From the NCBI GenBank assembly GCA_965207165.1, contig OZ242265.1, forward strand, positions 1,364,001 to 1,428,000: DNA of 64,000 nt. The letters are read 5' to 3'. A program made the translations under genes and the position numbers. This DNA comes from JAAXHV01 sp965207165 (GTDB taxonomy: Bacteria > Pseudomonadota > Gammaproteobacteria > Eutrophobiales > Eutrophobiaceae). Below the pieces are notes generated by a model. It did no database searches. It was not told the origin of the DNA and saw only the letters and a program-made list of their open reading frames with translations. Below, in pieces: positions 34,349-42,898 of this stretch (the stretch's first letter is position 1; each line of letters opens with the position of its first letter).

Positions 34349-34849
34349 TTATATGGGCAACGGCGAGAGCATGCCCAGTTGCCGGGTCTTCAGCATGACC
34401 CGGCGGTTGCCCAGTTTCCAGGTACCTGCAGCTTTTTCCCAGTGATCGTCATACCGGCCCACCGCGTAACACGACGTCAAGCCTTCCTGGCCGGTATGGT
34501 ATAGCGCAAAACTGCTGGACGTGTCCGCCGTTGCGCCGTTAACCTCGACGATATCAACGGAAACGATACGGGTCTGTTCCACCCCGGCAATCTCCCATTC
34601 GTGCTCGGACATGGCGGAAATACGTTCCTGTAATTCAGCGCGCGAGCGCTGCATCCATATCATGGGCTCGGGCAATTCCGGCGCTTTAGTCACAATCGAA
34701 TAAACACCCTCCTCCCGGTACAGGTCCAGGTACGCCTGGAACTCATGGTCGTCCAGGTAGCGGGCGGAAGCATGTATCAGGCGCTTCAATGCTGACTGTT
34801 CAGCCATCTCCACTGACATCTCCGGTCCCGTTATCACATTATCCGGCAT
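34349..34849 (-). CDS. Aromatic-ring-hydroxylating dioxygenase small (beta) subunit
   Basis: A 166-residue cystatin/NTF2-like beta subunit of a Rieske non-heme iron oxygenase. It has the usual pattern AEQSALKRLIHASARYLDDH, then EFQAYLDLYREEGVYSI, with GNRRVMLKTRQL near the end. Beta subunits are structural and help shape the alpha3beta3 hexamer. The ATG overlaps the alpha stop by one base (TAATG). A second in-frame Met at residue 11 is also possible as start. It is the last gene of the two-gene operon. Confidence 0.87.
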   Translation of the reverse strand: MPDNVITGPEMSVEMAEQSALKRLIHASARYLDDHEFQAYLDLYREEGVYSIVTKAPELPEPMIWMQRSRAELQERISAMSEHEWEIAGVEQTRIVSVDIVEVNGATADTSSSFALYHTGQEGLTSCYAVGRYDDHWEKAAGTWKLGNRRVMLKTRQLGMLSPLPI

Positions 34850-36096
34850 TATCCGGGGACGGATTTAAATCCGTCCCCCGTGTTGCCGTCCCCCGAATTG
34901 CCGGTGCGCCCGGAGTTGAGATCGTGCGGCCTGTAACCGGTCAGGCGACCCCATTCCGCGTAGAAATTCCGCAGGGAGGAATCATCCATGGGCCCCTCTT
35001 CCTCCCGTGCGATAATGCTGTAACGGCTGCTGCCGTTTTCCATGTTGCGCATCTGTGCCTGGACCGCCCACATGTCCTCGGCCAGGTTGATGCCGGTCGG
35101 ACCCCATACCTGGTTATGGTGGCGCACGCGCATGGCGCGCACCGTACCGGTGTCACCGGCCAGGCCCAGGCCCCGGCATTCCAGCAAGGTGCGCGTGGGC
35201 GACAGGGGCATCAGGGAATCAATACGGGCAACCGTTGAACGGCAGTTCAGCAACATGTCGGGAAAAAGGTTGATGACCACGTGCCCGTTCGGCTTCATCC
35301 CCGGCATCATGTTGGCTTCCCGTTGTTCGTAGTTCAGGTTCCCGTAACTGATCCTGGCGTGGTCAAAGCTGACGTGACCCCGTTTATGGTTCGTCCATTG
35401 CCGCGCCTGGTATTCCTGCTGGGCAACGCCGGTGGTCCTGTTCAATAAATGCAATAACTCGTGGTATCCCTCGTAGTTCGTTTCGACGAACAGTTTCCAG
35501 TTGGCCTGGATTTCCGTGCGGTGCAGGTGGAATACTTCGAGGTCGGCTATGCCGAAGGGCGTGCGCATGGCTTCAATGACGGCCTCTCCGAGAAAATCAG
35601 GCAGGGAGCTTGCCTGCTCATCCAGGCATACGAAGACCAGGCCGAACAGCGTTTCGACGCGCACCGCTTTCAGCCCGGTCGCGTCCTTGCGTACTGCTGA
35701 TTCACGGTAGCCTGACGGCCGCGAGATGCCGGTACAGCGCCCCTTGTCATCATAGCTCCAGAGGTGGTAGAAACAGGTCATACGCCCCTGTTCCAGCCTG
35801 CCCGCCGCAGTTCTGACGACCCGTGCGCCGCGATGGGCGCAACTGTTGTAAAAAGCCCGGATCTCCCCGTCTTTTCCCCTGACCAGGACCAGTTCATGAC
35901 CTGCAACCGTAACCAGGCGATAATCGAACGGCTCCGGAATCTCGGAAGCATGGCAGACAAAACGCCAGGTTCCGGCAAAAATGGACTCCTTTTCCGTTTC
36001 GAACACGTCAGGATCGGTATAAATACGGTTATCCAGGTAATGGGTAGGAGGCAACTGCGGCCTGGTGCGGCCGTCCAGCCTTGCAGGGAGATTCAT
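34849..36096 (-). CDS. Aromatic-ring-hydroxylating dioxygenase large (alpha) subunit, Rieske type
   Basis: A 415-residue catalytic subunit. The Rieske cluster ligands are C86 and H88 (SCAHRGARV) and C108 and H111 (CFYHLW). The mononuclear iron site is in the segment ETNYEGYHELLHLL near residues 205-220. Such enzymes insert O2 into aromatic rings or demethylate, using electrons from a separate reductase. No ferredoxin or reductase gene is nearby. The C-terminal tail (SGRTGNSGDGNTGDGFKSVPG region) is encoded by a dispersed palindromic repeat and is probably not native. It is divergently transcribed from the TRAP transporter. Confidence 0.9.
   Translation of the reverse strand: MNLPARLDGRTRPQLPPTHYLDNRIYTDPDVFETEKESIFAGTWRFVCHASEIPEPFDYRLVTVAGHELVLVRGKDGEIRAFYNSCAHRGARVVRTAAGRLEQGRMTCFYHLWSYDDKGRCTGISRPSGYRESAVRKDATGLKAVRVETLFGLVFVCLDEQASSLPDFLGEAVIEAMRTPFGIADLEVFHLHRTEIQANWKLFVETNYEGYHELLHLLNRTTGVAQQEYQARQWTNHKRGHVSFDHARISYGNLNYEQREANMMPGMKPNGHVVINLFPDMLLNCRSTVARIDSLMPLSPTRTLLECRGLGLAGDTGTVRAMRVRHHNQVWGPTGINLAEDMWAVQAQMRNMENGSSRYSIIAREEEGPMDDSSLRNFYAEWGRLTGYRPHDLNSGRTGNSGDGNTGDGFKSVPG
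34855..34878. repeat. Perfect 24-bp palindrome inside the dioxygenase alpha 3' end
   Basis: The palindrome begins GGGGACGGATTT and is exactly self-complementary over 24 bases. It lies just before the alpha stop codon and the beta start. It is the best preserved member of the ggggacgg repeat family in the window. Confidence 0.85.
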
Positions 36097-36138
36097 TACG
36101 GTAGTTCCATGGGCGCGTCTATTTAATTTGCGTATGTT

Positions 36139-36152
36139 ATATTGAACAATAT
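36139..36152. promoter_or_regulatory. Inverted repeat ATATTG-AA-CAATAT in the dioxygenase/TRAP divergent promoter
   Basis: The two six-base arms flank AA in the 59-base gap between the divergent dioxygenase and TRAP operons. The site ends three bases before the TRAP start codon. A CGTATG direct repeat surrounds it. It may be an operator; no regulator gene is adjacent. Confidence 0.45.
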
Positions 36153-36155
36153 CGT

Positions 36156-37163
36156 ATGTTTCCCGGCCATCTTATCAAATCGATACTGTTATGTTCCATC
36201 CTGGCGCTGGCCGGGTGCAGCCAGCAATCGGATATTGAAATCATCCGCGCCATCAGCATGCTGCCGAGACAGACCGATTACACCCGTGATTTTGAACAGT
36301 GGATCAAACAGGTCAACGAACTGGGCGAGGATAAATTCAGGATTATATTCGTCGGCGGCCCAGAGGCGATACCGACGTTTGAACAGGCCGATGCGGTGCG
36401 CACCGGCGTGGTACACATGGTGTTCGGACCGGCCACCTATTACATGGGATTACTGCCCGAGGTCGAAGCGCTGTTTTCCAGCAATCTTACTCCCCGGGAA
36501 ACGCGGGCTAACGGCGGCATCGAATTGATGGACAGGATACACCGGCAAAAACTGGATGTGCGCTACCTGGCCCGCGCCATGTTCATCGAATTTCATGTGT
36601 TCACCCGTGAGAAGCCGCCCCTGGATGCCGACGGCATACCGGACCTGCGTTCCACCCTGGTGCGCGGCGGCCCGGTGTGGCGCGGCTTTATCAACAGTCT
36701 CGGCGCCCGCTTCGTCAATGTCGCCGCGCCGGACATCTACATGGCCCTGGAACGCAACATGATCCAGGGCGTGGGCTGGCCCATAGTCGGCCTGGAAGAT
36801 TCATCGTGGCACCAGCATCTGAAGTACCGCATAGACCCGGGCGTATTTTCCAGCGACGTAGGCATCATTTTTAACCAGGACAGGTGGGAACAGCTCCCCG
36901 CATCCGTGCGCGACATACTGCATAAGGCTGTCCTCGATTATGAAACAAACAGTTATGACCGCTTCCAAAAACGCACCCGGGAACTGGATGAGCGCATGCG
37001 CCAACTCGGCATGGAGGCCGTGTCGCTGGACGACAATGGAGAGAGGAAATACCGCCAACTTGCCCATGACGTCATCTGGCAGCGTTTACGGGAACGTTCA
37101 CCGGAATATTACCCGGAACTGCTCGACAAGTTTTACCGCGCCGACGAGGTGCGGCAGGAATGA
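36156..37163 (+). CDS. TRAP transporter substrate-binding lipoprotein (DctP family)
   Basis: A 335-residue periplasmic binding protein with the lipoprotein signal MFPGHLIKSILLCSILALAG followed by C21. Anchoring by lipid is less common than a soluble form but known in TRAP systems. The DctP fold is indicated by FIVGGPEAIPTFEQADAVRTG and, near residue 195, by RFVNVAAPDIYMALERNMIQ. It delivers an organic acid or similar anion to the QM membrane pair. The stop overlaps the next start (ATGA). The ligand cannot be inferred, but the adjacent dioxygenase suggests an aromatic acid. Confidence 0.87.
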   Translation: MFPGHLIKSILLCSILALAGCSQQSDIEIIRAISMLPRQTDYTRDFEQWIKQVNELGEDKFRIIFVGGPEAIPTFEQADAVRTGVVHMVFGPATYYMGLLPEVEALFSSNLTPRETRANGGIELMDRIHRQKLDVRYLARAMFIEFHVFTREKPPLDADGIPDLRSTLVRGGPVWRGFINSLGARFVNVAAPDIYMALERNMIQGVGWPIVGLEDSSWHQHLKYRIDPGVFSSDVGIIFNQDRWEQLPASVRDILHKAVLDYETNSYDRFQKRTRELDERMRQLGMEAVSLDDNGERKYRQLAHDVIWQRLRERSPEYYPELLDKFYRADEVRQE

Positions 37164-37669
37164 CCGACAGACCGGCAGGCGGGTACGAGAGGTTGTTATT
37201 CTGCCTGTTCTCATCAGGGGCGGGGATCCTTGCCCTGGTTACCCTGTTCATACTCTATGACGTTATCGCCAGGAATACCGGTTTCCCGCCGTTCACCCAC
37301 ACCCTGGCGCTGACGGAATACGGCCTGTACTACGTTACCCTGCTCGGCGCGCCCTGGCTGGTCAGGAAAAAACACCATGTCTACATGCAACTGGTTACGG
37401 CGGTTGCGCCTGCTGCGTTGCGGCCGCTTATCTGCAAACTCAGCTACCTGCTGTGTGCAATCACCTGCGGGCTGATCTGTTACTACGCCGGCCAGGTAAC
37501 GGTCGAGGCATGGATCCGGGGCGACCAGGAGGTGCGCTCGTTCGATATGCCGCGCTGGCTGATATTCGCCGTCATGCCCGTCTCGTTCTCCCTGCTGACA
37601 ATCGAATTCAGCCGGTACCTGGCAGGCTTTGACAGCATGTACGACAGAGAAATCGGCATCCATGAGTAA
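37160..37669 (+). CDS. TRAP transporter small permease (DctQ)
   Basis: A 169-residue membrane protein with four predicted helices. The motif YGLYYVTLLGAPWLVRKKHH VYMQL region is the DctQ signature. It forms the membrane complex with DctM and docks the binding protein. It overlaps dctP by four bases and is followed after 33 bases by the large permease (AAGGA ribosome site). Confidence 0.88.
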   Translation: MTDRPAGGYERLLFCLFSSGAGILALVTLFILYDVIARNTGFPPFTHTLALTEYGLYYVTLLGAPWLVRKKHHVYMQLVTAVAPAALRPLICKLSYLLCAITCGLICYYAGQVTVEAWIRGDQEVRSFDMPRWLIFAVMPVSFSLLTIEFSRYLAGFDSMYDREIGIHE

Positions 37670-37702
37670 CATGATACCGCGGCGTTCCATAAGGACCGAA
37701 TA

Positions 37703-39028
37703 ATGTACCTCGCCTGGTTTGCAGCATTTGCCCTGATGCTCGGCATCACGATTTTCCTGATTGCCCTGGGTCTGCCGGTTGCGTTTGCCTTCCTCGGCGC
37801 CGACGTCATCGGTGTCATCATGTTCATGGGAGGCGAGGCGGGCCTGGCGCAACTGGTCAGGAATGCGGCCAATGCGCTCACCCGCTTCTCCCTGGTGCCG
37901 GTCCCCCTGTTCCTGATCATGGGCGAACTGTTTTTCCATTCCGGACTGGGGTTCCGCGCATTCAATGCGCTGGATAAACTGTTCGGGCGACTGCCCGGAC
38001 GCCTGTCGTTCGTTACCGTGGGCGGCGGTACCATGTTTGCGGCGTTGTCCGGTTCCAGCATGGCGTCCACCGCGTTGCTGGGGACGCTGATGGTGCCGGA
38101 GATGTCAAAACGCGGCTACAAAAACCGCTTGTCCATCGGGCCCATACTGGGCGTAGGCGGCCTGGCTATCCTCATCCCGCCGTCCGCGCTTGCCGTACTG
38201 CTGGGCAGCCTGGCCTATATCGATATCGGCAAGTTGCTGATTGCCGGGATCGTGCCGGGACTGGTGCTGGCAACGCTGTATGGGCTCTACATCGTCATCA
38301 GTATCCGCCTGGACCCGGATTCGGCCCCTGTTTACGACGTGGTTGAAATATCAGTGAAGGAAAAAATCATGCTGGTCGCCCGGGACGTGCTGCCGATGAG
38401 TTTTATCGTCTTCCTGGTAGTCGGCATGATCATACTGGGCTGGGCAACCCCTACCGAGTCGGCAGCCTGCGGTGTCGCCGGCGTGGTCATTCTCGCGGCC
38501 TGTTACCGCTGCCTGGCAATGGAGGTCATAGTCAAATCACTGCTCGGCGCCACCCGGGTCACCGTGATGATGTTCATGATTATCCTGGGCGCCTCGACTT
38601 TCAGCAAAGTGCTTGCCTTCTCAGGCGCCACGACCGGTCTGGTTGAATGGGTCGGCACGCTCACCCTTGCGCCCCTGGCGGCCCTGCTCATCATGTTCGT
38701 CATCATGCTGATGCTCGGCGCGTTCATGGAACAGTTGTCCATGATGATGCTGACACTGCCGATATTCATCCCGCTGGCGCATTACTACGGTTTCGATTTG
38801 ATCTGGTTCGGCGTAATCGTGTTGCTGGCAATGGAAATGAGCCTGACCATGCCGCCCATGGGACTGTTGCTGTTCGTGATGAAAGGCGTAGCCCCGCCCG
38901 GTACCCGCATGCAGGACATCTGGCTCGCAGCCATACCCTTCATGGCCTGTTCAGCGATCCTGCTGGTGCTGTTGATTTTTTACCCGCAGATCGCCCTGTG
39001 GCTGCCGGAACTGAGCCAATCCCGGTAA
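37703..39028 (+). CDS. TRAP transporter large permease (DctM)
   Basis: A 441-residue permease with about 12 membrane helices, sodium-coupled by family analogy. It contains IGPILGVGGLAILIPPSALA and the segment EMSLTMPPMGLLLFVMKGVA, both conserved in DctM. It is the last gene of the dctPQM operon. A palindromic repeat at 39043-39067 sits between its stop and the convergent SDR gene and may terminate both. Confidence 0.92.
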   Translation: MYLAWFAAFALMLGITIFLIALGLPVAFAFLGADVIGVIMFMGGEAGLAQLVRNAANALTRFSLVPVPLFLIMGELFFHSGLGFRAFNALDKLFGRLPGRLSFVTVGGGTMFAALSGSSMASTALLGTLMVPEMSKRGYKNRLSIGPILGVGGLAILIPPSALAVLLGSLAYIDIGKLLIAGIVPGLVLATLYGLYIVISIRLDPDSAPVYDVVEISVKEKIMLVARDVLPMSFIVFLVVGMIILGWATPTESAACGVAGVVILAACYRCLAMEVIVKSLLGATRVTVMMFMIILGASTFSKVLAFSGATTGLVEWVGTLTLAPLAALLIMFVIMLMLGAFMEQLSMMMLTLPIFIPLAHYYGFDLIWFGVIVLLAMEMSLTMPPMGLLLFVMKGVAPPGTRMQDIWLAAIPFMACSAILLVLLIFYPQIALWLPELSQSR

Positions 39029-39042
39029 TGTTCATGGGATGT

Positions 39043-39067
39043 GGGGACGGACTTGAAGTTCCTCCCC
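39043..39067. repeat. ggggacgg-type repeat between convergent genes
   Basis: GGGGACGGACTTGAAG with TTCCTCCCC, an imperfect copy of the family seen at 34855. It lies between the convergent dctM and SDR stops, so it could be a bidirectional terminator. Confidence 0.55.
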
Positions 39068-39074
39068 GTACAAA

Positions 39075-39863
39075 TTACTCCATTAACTGCGCCACCTTGT
39101 CCGTCTTCTGCTCGGCCCCTATCGCCGTATAACCGCAATCAACCGCAAGGTCGGTGCCGCTGATCCCGGAGGCGGCATCGGAACATAAAAATACCACGCT
39201 CCTGGCAACCTCCTCCGGGTCGACCGTGCGCCCGGACAGGTGGAAGTCTCCGGCAACCCGGTCAGCTTTTGCCCGGTCGTTGCCGCTCATGTCCCGTATG
39301 ACGTTTGACCATACCCAGCCGGGGGACACGCAGTTCACCCGTATATTGTCCTCCGCCAGCAGCAATGCCTCGTTGCGCGTGGCGCCGATTATCGCCGCCT
39401 TGGACGCGGCATAGAGCAGCCGTCCCGGTTGCGCCCGCTTCCCGCTTATGCTGGCGAAGTTCACGACGGCGCCGCCGCCTCTCCGACGCATGTGAGGCGC
39501 CACTTTCTGCACGAAAACGGCGCCGCTAACCAGGTTCACATCCAGGGCCTGGCGCCATTCCTCACGGGACGAGGCTATGCCGTTGTCCAGGTAGGTGCAG
39601 GCGACATTCACCAGGCAGTCAATCCCGCCCCAGGCGGCAAGTGTTTGTTCTATCACCGCGTCGATTTGTGCATCGTCCGTGATGTCGGCGTGGATAAACT
39701 TCAGCCCGTCTCCCGCTTCCTGTTCCAGTTCATGCCCGCCGGCTTCGTCTATATCGCAGACCGTCACCCTGGCCCCTGCCCTTAAAAACTCATGGGCAAC
39801 CTTTCTGCCAATCATGGTGGCGCCGCCAGGGATAATCGCAACTTTACCCTCAAGGTTTATCAT
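39075..39863 (-). CDS. SDR-family NAD(P)-dependent oxidoreductase
   Basis: A 262-residue classical short-chain dehydrogenase. The cofactor motif is GGATMIGRKVAHEFL and the catalytic Ser-Tyr-Lys is seen in NFASISGKRAQPG followed by YAASK. The usual NNAG motif reads NVAC. The ATG at 39863 is chosen because GGAGGAG lies upstream and the sequence then begins MINLEGKVAIIPGG. Longer frames read into the preceding aminotransferase gene. The start overlaps that gene's stop (ATGA), so the two are coupled. The substrate is a hydroxy or keto compound of unknown type. Confidence 0.87.
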   Translation of the reverse strand: MINLEGKVAIIPGGATMIGRKVAHEFLRAGARVTVCDIDEAGGHELEQEAGDGLKFIHADITDDAQIDAVIEQTLAAWGGIDCLVNVACTYLDNGIASSREEWRQALDVNLVSGAVFVQKVAPHMRRRGGGAVVNFASISGKRAQPGRLLYAASKAAIIGATRNEALLLAEDNIRVNCVSPGWVWSNVIRDMSGNDRAKADRVAGDFHLSGRTVDPEEVARSVVFLCSDAASGISGTDLAVDCGYTAIGAEQKTDKVAQLME

Positions 39864-41107
39864 AGTTTCTTTATCTCCTCCGCAATGATCTTGATACCTT
39901 CCCGCACCACGTCGTCGTTCATCGAATAAGTCATGCGTATACATTCCTGCTTGTGTTGCCACGGGTCGTCGTCCAGTCCGGGGAAAAAATACTGTCCCGG
40001 TATGATCAGAACGCCCCGCTGCTTCAAACGGAGGTAAAGTTCCTGGCTGGAGACAGGCAGGCCGGGAAACCACAACCAGAGGAAAATAGCGCCCTCCGCC
40101 TTGTGTATGAAATAATCCACCCCGGCCAGTTCTTCGTGCAGCAACGCGATCGCCCGTTTCGCTTTCTCTTCGTAATACGGCCGTATCAGGGTTCTGCTGG
40201 TTTCCGTCACTTCACCGGACTTGATCAGGTCATACGCCAGCGCCGGGCCCACGCTCTCCGGCGCCAGGTTCAGGATGCCGTTGATATTGCTCAGGGTCCT
40301 GATGATATCCTCTCGGGCGACGATAATTCCCGTGCGCGTGCCGGGCAGGCCCAGTTTCGACAGGCTCATGCACAGAATGATATTGTCGTTCCAGACCAGT
40401 TCCGCTTCCGTGAAAATGATATTGGGGAACGGCATGCCGTAGGCGTTGTCGATAATCAGGGGTATGGCGTTGTCTGCAGCAATATCGATAAGCTTGGCCA
40501 CTTCCGTGTCCGTCAGTACGTTCCCCGTCGGGTTGGTCGGGCGCGATACGCAGATGGCTGCTGTCGAGTCATCCACGCTTAACCGGTCGAAATCGACATG
40601 GTATTTGAAGGTGCGGTTCGGCAGCTTTTCGACGGCCGGTCGGTGCGCCTGGAAAATACCGTCCGTCAACCCGACGTCGCCGTAGCCGATATATTCCGGC
40701 GCCATGGGCAACAGGATTTTCCTCTTCCGGTTACCGTCAAATTCACCGGCAAGTATGTTGAACAGCATGAAAAAAGCCGATTGACTCCCCGGCGTGAGCG
40801 CGAGGTTCTGCGCGCCAAGCCCCCAGCCGTACTCACGGTTCAACAGGTCTGCAAGCGCTGACAGAAATGCCTTGTTCCCCTGGGGCGGGTCATAATCGCC
40901 GATGACGCGGGCAAACTCCGCCGGACTGTCCAGCAGGCGCTGCATCCTCCCCCGGAACAGCGCCTGCATTTCGGGGATATGCGCGGGATTGCCCCCGCCC
41001 AGCATCAATACCTCCTTATCACCCGCCATGGCCTCTCCCAGGTCATCCATCAGCAGGATAATGCCGGAATGCTCGGAAAAGCGCTGTGCAAACCTCGAAA
41101 GCTTCAT
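39860..41107 (-). CDS. avtA: Valine--pyruvate aminotransferase (AvtA-like)
   Basis: A 415-residue PLP-dependent fold type I aminotransferase. MKLSRFAQRFSEHSGIILLM and LMLGGGNPAHIPEM are close to the AvtA pattern. The PLP lysine lies in CMSLSKLGLPGTRTGI near residue 235. SRPTNPTGNVLTD carries the conserved Asn-Pro-Thr-Gly. AvtA transfers an amino group between alanine and 2-oxoisovalerate. It is the upstream partner of the SDR gene (four-base overlap) and follows glycerate kinase on the same strand. Confidence 0.88.
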   Translation of the reverse strand: MKLSRFAQRFSEHSGIILLMDDLGEAMAGDKEVLMLGGGNPAHIPEMQALFRGRMQRLLDSPAEFARVIGDYDPPQGNKAFLSALADLLNREYGWGLGAQNLALTPGSQSAFFMLFNILAGEFDGNRKRKILLPMAPEYIGYGDVGLTDGIFQAHRPAVEKLPNRTFKYHVDFDRLSVDDSTAAICVSRPTNPTGNVLTDTEVAKLIDIAADNAIPLIIDNAYGMPFPNIIFTEAELVWNDNIILCMSLSKLGLPGTRTGIIVAREDIIRTLSNINGILNLAPESVGPALAYDLIKSGEVTETSRTLIRPYYEEKAKRAIALLHEELAGVDYFIHKAEGAIFLWLWFPGLPVSSQELYLRLKQRGVLIIPGQYFFPGLDDDPWQHKQECIRMTYSMNDDVVREGIKIIAEEIKKL

Positions 41108-41134
41108 TATTTTGTTAGTCGTATTTATGAATGT

Positions 41135-42289
41135 TCATTCTTTTCCCATCCCCTGACCGATTTTTATGAGCCGGATGGCCCGCTCCGCCGCGTTGGCGAT
41201 ATATTCCCCCGAGTTCGCCAGCGCCTCGTCCAGGGGCATGTCCCTGGCAATGGCCGCTTCCAGGCCGTTGATCCCATGGTTGAAGACTGCTCCGGCATCG
41301 TCAGCCAGACCGCCGCCGATCGCGATCACAGGCACGCCGTATTCCCCGGCAAGCCTGGCGATGCCCGCCGGCGTCTTGCCGAACGCGGTCTGAAAGTCCA
41401 CCCTGCCCTCACCGGTGAAAACCAGGTCTGCCGTGCGCAGGTGCGTTTCAATGGCGGTTGCCTTGCTGATGATTTCGATCCCGCTCTTGAGCTCCGCGCC
41501 GGCAAATACCAGCAGTCCGGCGCCCAGTCCGCCTGCTGCGCCCGCCCCCGGCACCTTGTCCACGTCAATACCCAGTTCACGCTTGATGACCCCGGCCAGG
41601 TGTTTCAGGTTTTTATCCAGAATCTTCACCATGGCGGCATCTGCGCCTTTCTGCGGGGCAAACACGTGGGCGGCCCCGTTTTTTCCGGACAGCGGATTGT
41701 CGACATCACAAGCGACCAGGACCCTGGTATCGCGCAATCCCGGGTGCAAGCCCTGCAGGTCCACAGACGCTATATCCTGCAGCATCCCCCCGGCGCCGTT
41801 CTGGCGGATAACGCGGCCGCCCTTGTCGCGGAATACCGCCCCCAGGGCCTGGGCCATGCCTACGCCAGCATCATTGGTGGCCGAACCGCCTATGCCCAGG
41901 ATGATAGTCTCCACGCCCCGGTCAAGGGCGTGGCACATCAATTCTCCCGTACCGAAGGTAGTGGTCTTCAACGGGTTCCTGCTGCTGCCGCTGACCAGGG
42001 ACAGGCCGGAGGCCGCGGCCATTTCGATGACCGCAGTCCTGTTGTCAGCCAGTATCCCGTAGCCGGCGTTAACCGTGCGGCCGGCAGGTCCTTTCGCCGT
42101 ACAACTTATCAACTCTCCGCCTGCCGCGTCGAGCAGGGACCGCACCGTTCCCTCCCCGCCGTCGGCCATGGGTATCTTAATGCACTCAGCGCCAGGGATT
42201 ACCCTTTTGATCCCGGTTTCCATGGCCGCGGCAACGTCCATGGAAGCCAGGCTTCCCTTGAATGAATCGGGTGCAAGAATAATTTTCAT
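41135..42289 (-). CDS. Glycerate kinase (GarK/GlxK type I)
   Basis: A 384-residue glycerate 2-kinase of the GarK family that phosphorylates glycerate with ATP. The N-terminus MKIILAPDSFKGSLASMDVA, AECIKIPMADGGEGT near residue 36 and the segment LGIGGSATNDAGVGMAQALG near residue 120 are definitive. The length fits. It is first in a likely three-gene minus-strand operon with avtA and the SDR gene (27-base gap). Together they would process serine, glyoxylate or hydroxypyruvate-type intermediates. Confidence 0.93.
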   Translation of the reverse strand: MKIILAPDSFKGSLASMDVAAAMETGIKRVIPGAECIKIPMADGGEGTVRSLLDAAGGELISCTAKGPAGRTVNAGYGILADNRTAVIEMAAASGLSLVSGSSRNPLKTTTFGTGELMCHALDRGVETIILGIGGSATNDAGVGMAQALGAVFRDKGGRVIRQNGAGGMLQDIASVDLQGLHPGLRDTRVLVACDVDNPLSGKNGAAHVFAPQKGADAAMVKILDKNLKHLAGVIKRELGIDVDKVPGAGAAGGLGAGLLVFAGAELKSGIEIISKATAIETHLRTADLVFTGEGRVDFQTAFGKTPAGIARLAGEYGVPVIAIGGGLADDAGAVFNHGINGLEAAIARDMPLDEALANSGEYIANAAERAIRLIKIGQGMGKE

Positions 42290-42298
42290 ATTGTTGTT

Positions 42299-42319
42299 AT
42301 CCGCAGATGACGCAGATGA
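42299..42319. repeat. atccgcagat-type repeat copy
   Basis: ATCCGCAGATGACGCAGATGA in the short gap between glycerate kinase and the DUF192 gene. It is a single short member of the family seen at 44842, 53461, 58257 and 63208. Confidence 0.6.
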
Positions 42320-42331
42320 ATTTTTACTGCG

Positions 42332-42784
42332 TTAATCAACCTGGTAGGTGACCCGGTCCCCGACGGCGATTTCCCGTTGTCGCACCTGCCCGGCGTTCAA
42401 CTCCAGGACGGCCTTCACTTTGCCCTCAGAGGGCATCACAGCCGTGGATTCCGGCTGTGCATTCTCAACGATCTTGACGATATACCCATCCGTATCGATA
42501 TAGATTATATCAAGCGGGATAAAGGTATTCTTCATCCACACGTTCAGTGCCTGCGGTTTTTCATTCAGCAATAACATTCCCCGGCCTGCAGGCAGGGAAG
42601 ACCGGTACATCAGGCCGATACTCTTCAGGCGCCTGGTATCCGCAACCTCAACCCGGTAGCTCAGGTCTTCAAATTTCGTGTTGATGGTCAGCGAACCCGA
42701 CTTGAAAGAGGCCTGGCCGATACAGCTCGCGCTGATGATCAGCAGGAATACAAGGCAACAGCCTCGACGACACTCTTTTATCAT
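42332..42784 (-). CDS. DUF192 family secreted protein
   Basis: A 150-residue protein with an N-terminal signal segment (GCCLVFLLIISASCIGQ) that may be a lipoprotein signal, though the residue three before the cysteine is not the usual leucine. The DUF192 core is clear: VADTRRLKSIGLMYRSSLPA, then NVWMKNTFIPLDIIYIDTDG, then AVLELNAGQVRQREIAVGD. The function of the family is unknown; many members are exported. Its start lies just beside a seven-base tandem repeat that separates it from the dUTPase gene. Confidence 0.85.
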   Translation of the reverse strand: MIKECRRGCCLVFLLIISASCIGQASFKSGSLTINTKFEDLSYRVEVADTRRLKSIGLMYRSSLPAGRGMLLLNEKPQALNVWMKNTFIPLDIIYIDTDGYIVKIVENAQPESTAVMPSEGKVKAVLELNAGQVRQREIAVGDRVTYQVD

Positions 42785-42790
42785 TGATCA

Positions 42791-42880
42791 ATTACGAATT
42801 AGGAATTAGGAATTAGAAATTAGAAATTACGAATTACGAATTAGGAATTACGAATTGGGAATTGGGAATTGGGAATTGGG
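42791..42880. repeat. Heptanucleotide tandem repeat (about 13 copies)
   Basis: Thirteen copies of a seven-base unit of the form ATTAGGA, ATTAGAA, ATTACGA or ATTGGGA run head to tail, the last lacking one base. Variants are grouped: four pure ATTGGG(A) copies at the right end and mixed copies at the left. It lies between the DUF192 start and the dUTPase stop. Confidence 0.9.
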
Positions 42881-42898
42881 TTTTCAAGATTTTAATTC

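Noticed and set aside
39864..40073. N-terminal extension of the SDR protein
   Set aside because: It overlaps the aminotransferase 3' end, and the ATG at 39863 has a strong ribosome site and the normal SDR N-terminus.
42791..42880. CRISPR or phage attachment site at the heptamer tract
   Set aside because: It is a simple seven-base tandem repeat with no spacers, integrase or tRNA nearby.
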